Notes under the pieces: generated by a model
Told to the model about the DNA's origin: nothing
Databases searched by the model: none
What the model saw: the letters and a program-made list of their open reading frames with translations, nothing else
Shown here: positions 54,521 through 63,754 of the stretch, in pieces
Position numbering within the stretch: the first letter of the stretch is position 1
How the letters are laid out: each line of letters starts with the position of its first letter
Assembly (NCBI RefSeq): GCF_005877005.1
Contig: NZ_SSNH01000001.1
Coordinates: 248,001 to 312,000, forward strand
DNA length: 64,000 nucleotides
Direction: 5' to 3'
Origin: Sinomonas susongensis
Lineage (GTDB): Bacteria; Actinomycetota; Actinomycetes; Actinomycetales; Micrococcaceae
Position numbers and translations under genes: made by a program

Positions 54521-54542
54521 CGCGCGCACTGGGGCTGACGCG
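54508..54542 (+). repeat. 17-bp tandem duplication at the gene end
   Basis: GCACTGGGGCTGACGCG occurs at 54508-54524 and 54526-54542. The first copy contains the TGA stop of the helicase-like gene; the second carries a duplicate TGA just downstream. Confidence 0.85.
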
Positions 54543-54561
54543 GCAATCGTCCGCCTCGACC

Positions 54562-55344
54562 TCATCTGGCTGCCTCGACGAGCGCGAAGAAGACCTTGCC
54601 CCGGGCTGACGCTCCCGCAAGGAGGGGCGCCGTTTCGGGGGAGGCCGCGACGACGAGCAGTCCGTTCTGGTCCTTCGGAGTGCCGAGCCATGCGCTGGGC
54701 TGCTCCCCGCCGGAGCCCGTCCAGAGGACGGTCACCCCGGCCGCGATCCGTGCGGCGTTCCGCCCTTCCCGACCCGACTCCTCCGCGAGTACGAGGTCGA
54801 CCGTCTGCCCGGTGCGGATCAGCTGAAGGGAGTTGGGGTCGGCGACCCTCACAGGGACCGCCGCCGTCCCCGGTGGCGTTCCTGCAAGGAGACCAGGCCC
54901 GACGGTCGAGGTGTCCGTGAGCACACTGCCTCGTCGAACGGGAGCAGCGAGACGCTTGCCCTCGGCAGCGGCCGGTTCGCGCAGTGCTCCGTCTGGCACC
55001 GACTCCGGCGGAAGGCGGGCTATCCGGAGCTGGGAGGCCGAGACGGGCGAACCGGCCGGCAGGTCGGTCGCGGCCACTACGACGGGGGACTGCAGCGTCG
55101 AGGCTGGAGCCAGCAGGTAGACAGAGGCTGCCACTGCACCGGAGAGCAGGCCTGCGGCGAGGGTGCGGCGCCGTCGTCCCAGGAAGCGAACGAGTGGCGA
55201 GCGTCGCTGCGTCCCCCAAGGGTGCACCGTCCTGGGCGGACTCTCGCCGTCAAGGGATGATTGCCGAGCACCGGGCCGGCCCGATGTCAGACGGCCGGAG
55301 TGTCCCGACGAGAGGCGGCGGGACTGGCCTGGGAAGAGGGGCAT
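54562..55344 (-). CDS. SAF-domain (CpaB/RcpC-like) membrane-anchored protein
   Basis: 260 aa. The first 55 residues are basic and polar, followed by one membrane helix (TLAAGLLSGAVAASVYLLAPA), then a SAF/CpaB domain: VVVAATDLPAGSPVSASQLRIARLP, KRLAAPVRRGSVLTDTSTV and a RcpC-like region (AAVPVRVADPNSLQLIRTGQTVDLVLAEE). CpaB/RcpC proteins are periplasmic parts of Flp/Tad pilus systems, but no tad genes are nearby, so a pilus role is uncertain. The long basic N-terminus may be over-extended: TTG/GTG starts nearer the helix are possible. Same direction as fmdB and the 5-FTHF cyclo-ligase gene, possibly a three-gene operon. Confidence 0.8.
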   Translation of the reverse strand: MPLFPGQSRRLSSGHSGRLTSGRPGARQSSLDGESPPRTVHPWGTQRRSPLVRFLGRRRRTLAAGLLSGAVAASVYLLAPASTLQSPVVVAATDLPAGSPVSASQLRIARLPPESVPDGALREPAAAEGKRLAAPVRRGSVLTDTSTVGPGLLAGTPPGTAAVPVRVADPNSLQLIRTGQTVDLVLAEESGREGRNAARIAAGVTVLWTGSGGEQPSAWLGTPKDQNGLLVVAASPETAPLLAGASARGKVFFALVEAAR

Positions 55345-55438
55345 GCCCCGACGCTAGGACACCCGCCCCTGCGCGGTGGCTGGAACGGGCGCCAATGTGG
55401 ACACCGCGCCGGACTTCACGCTGTGGAGGGAAAAGGCC

Positions 55439-55744
55439 TCAGCTGGCCGCAGCGGATGCGGCGGGAGCGGGGTTGGACGCGGGAGCCGCGGTGGTGGTCG
55501 TCGAGGAGCCGCTCGGGGAGGACGCGCCGGCTGCGGAAGTGTTGGAGCCGGCAGGCACCGTGCTCGAGCTGCGCGAGTCGGTGCGGTAGAAGCCGCTGCC
55601 CTTGAAGACGACGCCGACGCTGTTGAACTTCTTGCGCAGGCTGCCGCCGCACTCCGGGCACACGGTCAGGGAGTCGTCGCTGAACGACTGGACGATGTCG
55701 AAGGCATGTCCGCAGTCCTTGCAGGCGTATGCGTAAGTAGGCAC
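55439..55744 (-). CDS. FmdB-family zinc ribbon protein
   Basis: 101 aa from the GTG at 55744, preferred to the GTG at 55750 because AAGGAG lies 5 nt upstream and the family starts x-PTYxYxC. The zinc ribbon is PTYAYACKDCGHAFDIVQSFSDDSLTVCPECGGSLRK, with two CxxC knuckles. The C-terminal 50 residues are Ser/Thr/Ala/Pro-rich and disordered. The family is a putative regulator named from formamidase operons; its biochemical role is unknown. It lies between a cyclo-ligase and a SAF-domain gene on the minus strand. Confidence 0.9.
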   Translation of the reverse strand: MPTYAYACKDCGHAFDIVQSFSDDSLTVCPECGGSLRKKFNSVGVVFKGSGFYRTDSRSSSTVPAGSNTSAAGASSPSGSSTTTTAAPASNPAPAASAAAS

Positions 55745-55842
55745 AGTCACTCCTTGCGAAACGTGGGGCCAGTGGCAGTCGGCCAGCGGTCACGGACAGC
55801 TGGCAGTCGTCGACCCCGAGTGCCAATTCTAACAGGCCACGC

Positions 55843-56475
55843 TCATGCTGTATTCCGCAGGTGCCTGATTCCGCTCGGCGTGATCGCGGCGTCGACGCGC
55901 CGGTCGAGCGGCTCGTCCGGAACCTCGCCGGACGGCAGCACCTCGGCGTCGAAGACGATCGCGGCGGTGGCAGGCGCTGGTCCTTCCCCGAGCTGGGCGA
56001 GGAAGCGGTCGTAGTAGCCGCCGCCCTGGCCGACCCGCCGCCCTTCGGCATCGAGGGCGGTGGCTGGGAGGAGGATCGCCGCGAGGGGCGGCCGTTGTCC
56101 GTCGCCCCTCTGAAGGGCCAACGCGTCGAGCCGTGGCCCCACGGGCTCCTGGAGCGGAGCGTAGCGGCTGCGCTCATAGGAGATGTCAGGGCTCCACTCG
56201 ACCCACGAGAGCTGGCGCTCGGGCTCGCAGATCGGGAGCAGCAGGTGGAAGCCTCGGGCGTGGAGCCGCCCGAGGAGCGGGAGCGTAGGCGGTTCGGCCC
56301 CGAGTCCGAGGTATGCCGTGAGGGTTCCGCCTTCGGGCACCTGGCTGGTCGCCCATGCGAATCCGTGGAACGCGATCCCTGCGCCCGCGGCTGCCCGTTC
56401 GTCCGCACTCATCGCACGACGGCGCTTCCAGACTTCCGCGCGCAGGCCGCGTTTGCGCTCTGCTGGAGATTCCAC
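55843..56475 (-). CDS. 5-Formyltetrahydrofolate cyclo-ligase
   Basis: 210 aa. ATP-dependent conversion of 5-formyl-THF to 5,10-methenyl-THF. The N-terminal KRGLRAEVWKRRRAMSADERAAAG is the usual start, and LLPATALDAEGRRVGQGGGYYDRFLA is the ATP-binding and catalytic signature (GxGxGYYDR). VFDAEVLPSGEVPDEPLDRRVDAAITPSG is the conserved C-terminal block. Length is normal. Divergent from galU with a roughly 110-bp gap. It complements fhs (region 24-26 kb) in one-carbon metabolism, although the two are not linked. Confidence 0.93.
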   Translation of the reverse strand: MESPAERKRGLRAEVWKRRRAMSADERAAAGAGIAFHGFAWATSQVPEGGTLTAYLGLGAEPPTLPLLGRLHARGFHLLLPICEPERQLSWVEWSPDISYERSRYAPLQEPVGPRLDALALQRGDGQRPPLAAILLPATALDAEGRRVGQGGGYYDRFLAQLGEGPAPATAAIVFDAEVLPSGEVPDEPLDRRVDAAITPSGIRHLRNTA

Positions 56476-56537
56476 GCTCAGAGCCTAGCGGGATGGCCGC
56501 CTCGCGGCTCGGCACCGCCGCGATCGGCGTGCAGCCC

Positions 56538-56579
56538 GCCGGAATCCTCGTGTAGCGCGCCGGAATCGTCGTATAGAGT
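56538..56579 (+). promoter_or_regulatory. galU promoter region with duplicated 18-bp unit and TAGAGT -10
   Basis: GCCGGAATCCTCGTGTAG (56538-56555) and GCCGGAATCGTCGTATAG (56559-56576) are tandem 21 bp apart. The second copy forms the -10 box TAGAGT (56574-56579), which ends 6 nt before GTG 56586, giving a leaderless galU mRNA. Confidence 0.55.
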
Positions 56580-56585
56580 GACAGC

Positions 56586-57509
56586 GTGTCGACCACGAAG
56601 CCAGTCAGGAAAGCCGTCATCCCCGTCGCCGGGCTGGGCACCCGGTTCCTCCCGGTGACGAAGGCCATGCCCAAGGAAATGCTCCCGGTGGTGGACAAGC
56701 CCGCCATCCAGTACGTCGTCGAAGAGGCGGTGTCCGTCGGGCTCGACGACATCCTCATGATCACGGGCCGCAACAAGCGTGCCCTCGAGGACCATTTCGA
56801 CCGCGTCCCCTCGCTTGAGGCGGCCCTCGAGGAGAAGGGCGACGAGAAGAAGCTCGCCGCCATCCAGGAGTCCAGCAATCTGGGCGACATTCACTATGTG
56901 CGCCAGGGGGATCCGAAGGGCCTCGGGCATGCGGTGCTGTGTGCGCAGCGGCATGTGGGCAACGAGCCGTTCGCGGTGCTGCTGGGCGATGACCTGATCG
57001 ACGAGCGGGACGAGCTGCTGGGGGAGATGATCCGGGTGCAGCAGGCCACGGGGGGTTCCGTGGTGGCGCTGATGGAGGTTCCGCGGGAGGCGATCTCCGC
57101 GTACGGGTGCGCGAAGGTCAGCCCTGTGGAGGGGGAGTCGTTCGTGCAGGTGCACGGGCTGGTGGAGAAGCCGGCGCCGGAGGATGCGCCCTCGAACCTG
57201 GCGATCATCGGCCGGTACGTGCTGCATCCTGCGGTGTTCGGGGTGCTGGAGGAGACCGAGCCGGGCCGGGGCGGGGAGATCCAGCTCACGGATGCGCTGC
57301 AGACCCTGGCCCGCCGGGACGGCGAAGGCGGGGGCGTGTACGGGGTGGTGTTCCGGGGGCGCCGGTACGACACGGGCGACAAGCTCAGCTACCTCAAGGC
57401 CGTCGTCACCCTCGCGTGCGGGCGTGCCGAGTTCGGCGAGGAACTGCGCTCGTGGCTGCGAGACTTCGTGTCCGAGGGCGCAGGTGTGCCTTCGGCCGCA
57501 GGCGCCTGA
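56586..57509 (+). CDS. galU: UTP-glucose-1-phosphate uridylyltransferase
   Basis: 307 aa from GTG 56586. Makes UDP-glucose from UTP and glucose-1-phosphate for glycans and trehalose/glycogen-related metabolism. Nucleotide-binding start KAVIPVAGLGTRFLPVTKAMPKEMLPVVDKPAIQYVVEEAV (signature G-x-G-T-R-x-L-P). Further blocks: IMITGRNKRALEDHFD-like region, VRQGDPKGLGHAVLCA, FAVLLGDDLID (metal Asp), HGLVEKPAPEDAPSNLAIIGRYVL and GEIQLTDAL. FRGRRYDTGDKLSYLKAVV is near the C-terminus. The next gene (GNAT) begins 5 bp after its stop, so the two are co-transcribed. Confidence 0.96.
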   Translation: MSTTKPVRKAVIPVAGLGTRFLPVTKAMPKEMLPVVDKPAIQYVVEEAVSVGLDDILMITGRNKRALEDHFDRVPSLEAALEEKGDEKKLAAIQESSNLGDIHYVRQGDPKGLGHAVLCAQRHVGNEPFAVLLGDDLIDERDELLGEMIRVQQATGGSVVALMEVPREAISAYGCAKVSPVEGESFVQVHGLVEKPAPEDAPSNLAIIGRYVLHPAVFGVLEETEPGRGGEIQLTDALQTLARRDGEGGGVYGVVFRGRRYDTGDKLSYLKAVVTLACGRAEFGEELRSWLRDFVSEGAGVPSAAGA

Positions 57510-57514
57510 CCGCG

Positions 57515-58132
57515 ATGTGGGGGCCGGGCGCCTGGCCGGTCTCGCTCGAATCCGGCGGCATCGGCCTGCGGCCGATCCGTTTCTCGGACCGGGCCGAGTG
57601 GATGGGACTCCGGGCACGGAACGCTGAATGGCTTGCGCCGTGGGAGGCTTCCAATCCTCAGCCGGGGGGAAGCCTGCCGACCTTCCGTCAGATGGTCCGG
57701 TCGCTGAACCAGCAGGCGCGTGACGCGTCGGCGCTCCCGTTCGTCATAACGCTCGCGGACCCGCACGGCGGACGGCCGCCGATCGTGGGCCAGCTGACGG
57801 TCTCCTCGATCATCTGGGGCTCAGCGCTCATGGCGACGCTCGGCTACTGGGTGGACCACGAGCATGCGGGCCGCGGTATCGCCCCGACGGCCGTGGCCCT
57901 TGCCACCGACCACTGCTTCTTCTCGCTGGGCCTGCATCGCATGGAGATCAACATCAGGCCCGAGAACAGCCCGAGCCTTCGTGTCGTGGAGAAGCTCGGA
58001 TTCCGCTACGAGGGGCTTCGTCCGCGCTACCTGCACATCGCGGGGCGGTGGGCGGATCACGAGTCTTTTGCCATTACGGCGGAAGAGGTGCCAGAGGGCC
58101 TGATGGCTCGTTGGGTCACGTCGCGGGCCTGA
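57515..58132 (+). CDS. GNAT acetyltransferase (RimJ/RimL-like)
   Basis: 205 aa from ATG 57515. GNAT fold of the RimJ type: IGLRPIRFSDRAEWMGLRARNAEWLAPWEA at the N-terminus, LGYWVDHEHAGRGIAPTAVALATDHCFFSLGLHRMEINIRPENSPSLRVVEKLGFRYEGLRPRYLHIAGRWADHESFAI carrying the acetyl-CoA binding and acceptor regions. It is the gene placed after galU in many actinobacteria (the Rv0995 position in M. tuberculosis, as I recall). The target is probably a protein N-terminus. Length is normal. Confidence 0.9.
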   Translation: MWGPGAWPVSLESGGIGLRPIRFSDRAEWMGLRARNAEWLAPWEASNPQPGGSLPTFRQMVRSLNQQARDASALPFVITLADPHGGRPPIVGQLTVSSIIWGSALMATLGYWVDHEHAGRGIAPTAVALATDHCFFSLGLHRMEINIRPENSPSLRVVEKLGFRYEGLRPRYLHIAGRWADHESFAITAEEVPEGLMARWVTSRA

Positions 58133-58202
58133 CTCAGGGCATGTCCTACCAGAGTCTGACGACACACCGTCGGCAATCCGGCCGCGTGCTCAGCTCGCCT
58201 CC

Positions 58203-58208
58203 TACGGT
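58203..58208 (+). promoter_or_regulatory. -10 box (TACGGT) for leaderless sepX/glpR-like gene
   Basis: TACGGT ends 6 nt before ATG 58215, without a ribosome site. Confidence 0.45.
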
Positions 58209-58214
58209 TTTGTC

Positions 58215-59150
58215 ATGGACTTCACTCTCAGCAGCTCGACGGTGCTCGGCGCCGCCGTCGTCCTGTGGCTGCTGTGGGGTGCGCCCTACCTGCTGCGCCG
58301 CCACCGGCCCGCTGGAGGGGCAGGGGTCCTCATGGCCGAGGCCAACTCGGGCGACGACGAAGCGTCCCGCACCAGCCTGTCCTTCGGGATCCAGCGCTCG
58401 GGGGCGGCCACGGAGAAGTCTGAACCAGCACATGTCACCACCGCCCGTCGACCCCCGGAGGAGGGGAAGCACGTGACCGTCCCGAACTCGGGCCCCAGCA
58501 GACTGCGCATCCGCTGGGGACGGTGTGCTCTGGCCGGGATCGGTCTTGCTGGCCTCGTCGTGGCAGCAGTCGGAGGGCTGCTCGCGGCACTCCAGTACGT
58601 GGGCGCGGCCGTTCCGCTGTTCGGGACCGCAGCGCTTGTCGGCTCGGTTGTCATCCTGCGCCAGCTCGCCCTGAGAGACCGGCGGCGGCGCCTCGCTGCT
58701 GCCTCCCGTCCTGCCGTCAGCGCCCCGCTGGCTGCCGAGCCGCGCGTCCAGGAGTCCCCTCGCCGCGAGGCCACCGAAGTGTTCGACCACCAGCCGGCTG
58801 CCGAACCGACCCCGGCACCCCTGAGCCGCGATGAACTTCGTGCTGCTGCCCTCGAAGTGGCGCGGGCAGCGCAGAAGTCCGCCGCCGAGGCTGCGAGCCG
58901 CGAAGGTGTCGCCGAAGTGGAACCGTGGGAGCCGGTGGAGGTTCCGAAATCGGCCTACATGGAATCCGCGAAGGCTGAGCGGGAGGCGCCCGAGCCGCTC
59001 GAGGAACCTGAGCAGCCCAAGCCCGAGGGCAAGGTCACCCTCAAGCCGAAGCGCGAGCCCGAGGATGCGCCCGGCGTCCGCACCGTCGCCCCTGCGGGCC
59101 GGGGGGCCCTCGGCAACCTCGACGCAGTCCTCCAGCGGCGACGGGCCTGA
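58215..59150 (+). CDS. SepX/GlpR-like divisome membrane protein (candidate)
   Basis: 311 aa. The N-terminal helix FTLSSSTVLGAAVVLWLLWGAPYLL (about 3-27) is followed by a 75-residue cytoplasmic loop, then two closely spaced helices (ALAGIGLAGLVVAAVGGLLAAL and AVPLFGTAALVGSVVILRQL, about 105-150) and a long, charged, Pro/Glu-rich C-terminus ending GNLDAVLQRRRA. This N-helix, loop, helix-pair, disordered-tail layout and the galU-rimJ neighbourhood match the actinobacterial divisome protein SepX of Streptomyces and GlpR of Corynebacterium. The match is by layout and synteny from memory, not by alignment. In other actinobacteria the gephyrin-like moeA/glp gene lies between galU and rimJ but is absent here. 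Confidence 0.55.
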   Translation: MDFTLSSSTVLGAAVVLWLLWGAPYLLRRHRPAGGAGVLMAEANSGDDEASRTSLSFGIQRSGAATEKSEPAHVTTARRPPEEGKHVTVPNSGPSRLRIRWGRCALAGIGLAGLVVAAVGGLLAALQYVGAAVPLFGTAALVGSVVILRQLALRDRRRRLAAASRPAVSAPLAAEPRVQESPRREATEVFDHQPAAEPTPAPLSRDELRAAALEVARAAQKSAAEAASREGVAEVEPWEPVEVPKSAYMESAKAEREAPEPLEEPEQPKPEGKVTLKPKREPEDAPGVRTVAPAGRGALGNLDAVLQRRRA

Positions 59151-59217
59151 GGCCCCCTCCCGCTGGTACCTCATCAACTGGGTGTTCCGGTTGAATGCGG
59201 TGGCGGCGGAGACTCGG

Positions 59218-59223
59218 TAGTCT
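59218..59223 (+). promoter_or_regulatory. -10 box (TAGTCT) for leaderless NmrA-like gene
   Basis: TAGTCT ends 7 nt before ATG 59231. Confidence 0.5.
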
Positions 59224-59230
59224 CGGCCCC

Positions 59231-60022
59231 ATGGCTCTCCTCGCAGTCGCAGGCGGTACCGGTCAGGCTGGCTCAGCGGTGGTCCTCGAAGCCCTCGCCC
59301 GCGGGTACGAGGTCCGCGCGTTCAGCCGTCGGCTCCCACCGCCCGCCGCTGCCGTGGAGGGCGTCGAGTACGTTGTCGCGGATGCGGCGACGGGCGTCGG
59401 GCTCGCGGCTGCACTCGATGGCGCCGAGGTACTCGTTGACGCTCTTGAAGGGCGTGGACGTGCTGCCCAGCGCGCCTTTCCCGAGGCGGGACGACGGCTT
59501 CTGGCCGCGGCGCACGGCTCCGGCGTCCGGCGCGCGGTCATGCTCTCGATCGCCCAGTGCGACCAGATCGGCTTCGGGTACTACCGTTCCAAGGTCGCCA
59601 AGGAGAAGGCGTACGACGCCGCGAAGGTGCCCACCGCCGTCGTGCGCGCCTCGCAGTTCCACTCGCTGCTCGCGGAGCTCTTCGCCTACGGAAGCCGCTT
59701 CCGCGTCGTTCCGTCCGTGCGCCGTGCCCGCATGCAGCCCATCGACGTCGCGGATGTGGCCCGGGCTCTCGTGGAGGCGGCGGCCGAGGAAGCTGGAGGG
59801 CATACCCTCCGCACCGTGAGCGGTCCGGAGACGAGGCCAGTGCACGATTTCGCCCAGGAATGGAAGACCGCAGTCGGCTCCACGGCAGGCATCATCGACC
59901 TTCCTGTTCCCGGCAGATTCTTCTCCGAGGGACGCAATCTCGCCCCCGGAACCGCCTTCGGGACCACCACCTTCGCGCAGTGGCTCGAGAGCCATTCGGG
60001 GGACTCTGCCAATTTGTCTTGA
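59231..60022 (+). CDS. NAD(P)-binding SDR / NmrA-like oxidoreductase
   Basis: 263 aa from ATG 59231. Atypical short-chain dehydrogenase of the NAD(P)H-binding/NmrA type: LLAVAGGTGQAGSAVVLEALARGYEVRAFSRR is the dinucleotide-binding start (GGTGQAG), VEYVVADAATGVGLAAALDGAEVLVDAL is the strand and helix pair that follows, VMLSIAQCDQIGFGYYRSKVAKEKAYDAAKVPTAVVRASQFHSL has the Y-x3-K-like segment, and RMQPIDVADVARALVEAA is typical of the family. Probably a quinone or NADPH sensor or reductase. Monocistronic. The tRNA-Ala gene follows 38 bp later. Confidence 0.85.
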   Translation: MALLAVAGGTGQAGSAVVLEALARGYEVRAFSRRLPPPAAAVEGVEYVVADAATGVGLAAALDGAEVLVDALEGRGRAAQRAFPEAGRRLLAAAHGSGVRRAVMLSIAQCDQIGFGYYRSKVAKEKAYDAAKVPTAVVRASQFHSLLAELFAYGSRFRVVPSVRRARMQPIDVADVARALVEAAAEEAGGHTLRTVSGPETRPVHDFAQEWKTAVGSTAGIIDLPVPGRFFSEGRNLAPGTAFGTTTFAQWLESHSGDSANLS

Positions 60023-60060
60023 ACGTCCGCGGCCAGTAAGGTTGAATCCGCACCAGCACG

Positions 60061-61855
<1,795 letters not shown>

Positions 61856-61899
61856 TGATCACTCCATCGGGTGGTTTCGGGAATTCTTCTGAGCATATA

Positions 61900-61926
61900 G
61901 ATCAATTTCGCCCAGCGAAACTGATC
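61900..61926. promoter_or_regulatory. Palindromic operator in the Lrp-MFS divergent region
   Basis: GATCAATTTCGC (61900-61911) and GCGAAACTGATC (61915-61926) pair at 11 of 12 positions around a 3-nt centre. Flanking half-sites of similar type lie outside (GGTTTCGG near 61873-61880 and CCGAAAC near 61943-61949). Best read as binding sites for the divergently encoded Lrp regulator. Confidence 0.7.
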
Positions 61927-61956
61927 AGGGCTGTCAGGATTACCGAAACTGTCACC

Positions 61957-63222
61957 ATGTCCCTCTTCGCCGAGCTGCGCATGCGCCCCACCGAGTCGGC
62001 AGCCCGGGGCTCCCGAGGCCGCGGATGGGAGGCGTCCCGTGCTGCGCGCCTCGCGCTCAGCGGAGGGACACTGTTCGTGCTCCTCGTGGGAGCCAACCTC
62101 GCGACTCCGCTCTACCCGCTCCTCGCCGCGCGTCTCGGACTTGGCACCTTCGGCATCTCGGTCGCCTTCGCGAGCTACGTCGTGAGCCTCGTCGCCGTCC
62201 TGCTGCTCGCGGGTCACTGGTCGGACCACATCGGGCGCCGCGCCGCGCTGACCATTGCCGTGCTCCTCGGCATAACAGGGCTGGCCGTGTTCGCGACGGC
62301 GGATTCCCTGCTCCTGCTGTGCCTCGGCCGCGCGCTGCACGGGGCGGCGGTCGCTCTCGCGACGGGTGCAAGCGCGGCCTCGCTCCGCGAGCTGCTGCCC
62401 GGACGCCCCGAATGGGCGTCGCGGGCCACACTCCTTTCGAGCTCGGGAGGCGTGGCCCTCGGGCCCGTGCTGGGCGGCCTGCTCGCTGTGGGGAGCCAGC
62501 CGACGGCGCTGCCGTTCCTCGTCTGCGCTGCGGCCCTCGCGCTGCTGCTGGCGCCCCTTGTCCTCGTCCGGGCACGGCCGGCCATCCGTCCCGCGCAGGG
62601 GGTCTCCCGCTCCCGGCTTCTTGCGCCCCGCGGACTGTCCTTGGGGTTGGGCGGTGCGAGGGGCGAATTCTGGCGGGCTGCAGCGACGGGCTTCCTGAGC
62701 TTCGCCGTCTTCGGCTACTGCCTTTCCCTTGCCCCAGGCTACTTCGCCGTGACCCTCCATCTGTCCTCGCTCCCCGCCGTGGGCGCCGTCGCGGGACTCG
62801 CGCTCGCGGCGTCGGCCGCGGTCCAGCTCACGGGCCGCAGCCGGCCCGCATCTTCCTCCTCGCTGCCTGCAGCCCCACTGGGCCTCGTGCTCCTCGGCGC
62901 CGGGCCGCTTGCCGCCGCCCTTGCCGCCCAGGCTGGCGCCGGCGTCGTCCTCGTCGCGGGGATCGTGGCCGCCGGCGTCGGCCAGGGGATCGCCTTCCGC
63001 GCGCTGTTCGAACGGCTGGCCGCCGCTGTCGAGCCGGAGCAGCATGCCCAGGCGGTGAGCGCTCTCTACGTCGTGACCTATCTCGGGAGCGCCGTTCCGG
63101 TGGTCGGTCTCGGGGCGCTGGCAGGCGCAGTGGGCATCCCCCTCGCCTCCGACGTGTTCACTGCAGCATGCGCCGCCGCAGCGGGGGTCCTTGCCGCGGT
63201 CTGCTGGAGGTCCAGGCCCTGA
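61957..63222 (+). CDS. MFS transporter
   Basis: 421 aa from ATG 61957; the upstream reading frame is non-coding operator DNA. About 12 hydrophobic segments, with the motif-A-like GHWSDHIGRRAALTIAVLLGITG between helices 2 and 3 (D-x-x-G-R-R). The first helix contains GTLFVLLVGANLATPLYPLLAARLG. The last third (AVSALYVVTYLGSAVPVVGLGALAGAVG) matches drug/metabolite MFS proteins. It may export an amino acid or related compound, judged only from the divergent Lrp gene. It is convergent with the second Lrp gene (22-bp gap). Confidence 0.88.
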   Translation: MSLFAELRMRPTESAARGSRGRGWEASRAARLALSGGTLFVLLVGANLATPLYPLLAARLGLGTFGISVAFASYVVSLVAVLLLAGHWSDHIGRRAALTIAVLLGITGLAVFATADSLLLLCLGRALHGAAVALATGASAASLRELLPGRPEWASRATLLSSSGGVALGPVLGGLLAVGSQPTALPFLVCAAALALLLAPLVLVRARPAIRPAQGVSRSRLLAPRGLSLGLGGARGEFWRAAATGFLSFAVFGYCLSLAPGYFAVTLHLSSLPAVGAVAGLALAASAAVQLTGRSRPASSSSLPAAPLGLVLLGAGPLAAALAAQAGAGVVLVAGIVAAGVGQGIAFRALFERLAAAVEPEQHAQAVSALYVVTYLGSAVPVVGLGALAGAVGIPLASDVFTAACAAAAGVLAAVCWRSRP

Positions 63223-63243
63223 GTGGGCCGCTAGTGCGAAAGG

Positions 63244-63714
63244 TCAGTCCGGAAGCGGGCCGCGGCCCGGGATCTGCTCGAAGACGAGCGTCGTTTCCGT
63301 GTGGCCCACGACGGGATCGGTCGTGAGATTGTCGAGCACCCAGTCGCGGAGTTCCTCCGTGCTCCCCACCGCGATGTGGAGGAGATAGTCGACGGCGCCC
63401 GACGTGTGGAAGGTCGCGAGCACGCCGGGGAGGCTGGGGACCCTCGAGGTGAAGGAATCGATCTGGTCGCGGTCGTGGGCGCGGAGGCTCACCGAGATGA
63501 GGGCTTGGACGCTTCGTCCCACGGCGCTCAGGTTCACCTTGGCCTCGTAGCCGGTGATGATGCCGCGCTCCGACAGGGCGCGCGTGCGCATGAGTGCCGT
63601 CGACGGCGCGATGCCCACGAGTTCGGCGAGCTGCTTGTTCGTCATCCGAGCGTCGTCGACGAGAGCCGCGAGGATCCGGCGGTCGACGTCGTCGAGCGGT
63701 TCGGCCATGGCCAC
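63244..63714 (-). CDS. Lrp/AsnC family transcriptional regulator
   Basis: 156 aa if started at GTG 63714, which has AAGGAGGG about 8 nt upstream; ATG 63708 is the alternative. The AsnC HTH is LDDVDRRILAALVDDARMTNKQLAELVGIAPSTALMRTRALSERGIITGYEAKVNLSAVG, very close to typical Lrp. The RAM domain holds VLATFHTSGAVDYLLHIAVGSTEELRDWVLDNL, with the family's Gly-Asp-x-Tyr-like turn as GAVDY. It lies 40 bp upstream of the end of another MFS gene and may not control it directly. A paralogue of the regulator at 61355 but not closely similar. Confidence 0.9.
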   Translation of the reverse strand: MAMAEPLDDVDRRILAALVDDARMTNKQLAELVGIAPSTALMRTRALSERGIITGYEAKVNLSAVGRSVQALISVSLRAHDRDQIDSFTSRVPSLPGVLATFHTSGAVDYLLHIAVGSTEELRDWVLDNLTTDPVVGHTETTLVFEQIPGRGPLPD

Positions 63715-63754
63715 GAGGTTCCCTCCTTGGGCGGCTGACGGCAGCCACCCCATC

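Noticed and set aside
48341-55219. A 2292-codon open frame on the minus strand across guaA and the helicase-like gene
   Set aside because: It is the antisense shadow of two well-supported plus-strand genes. At this GC content antisense frames often lack stops; its translation is low-complexity and rich in Arg, Gly and Val, with no recognisable domain.
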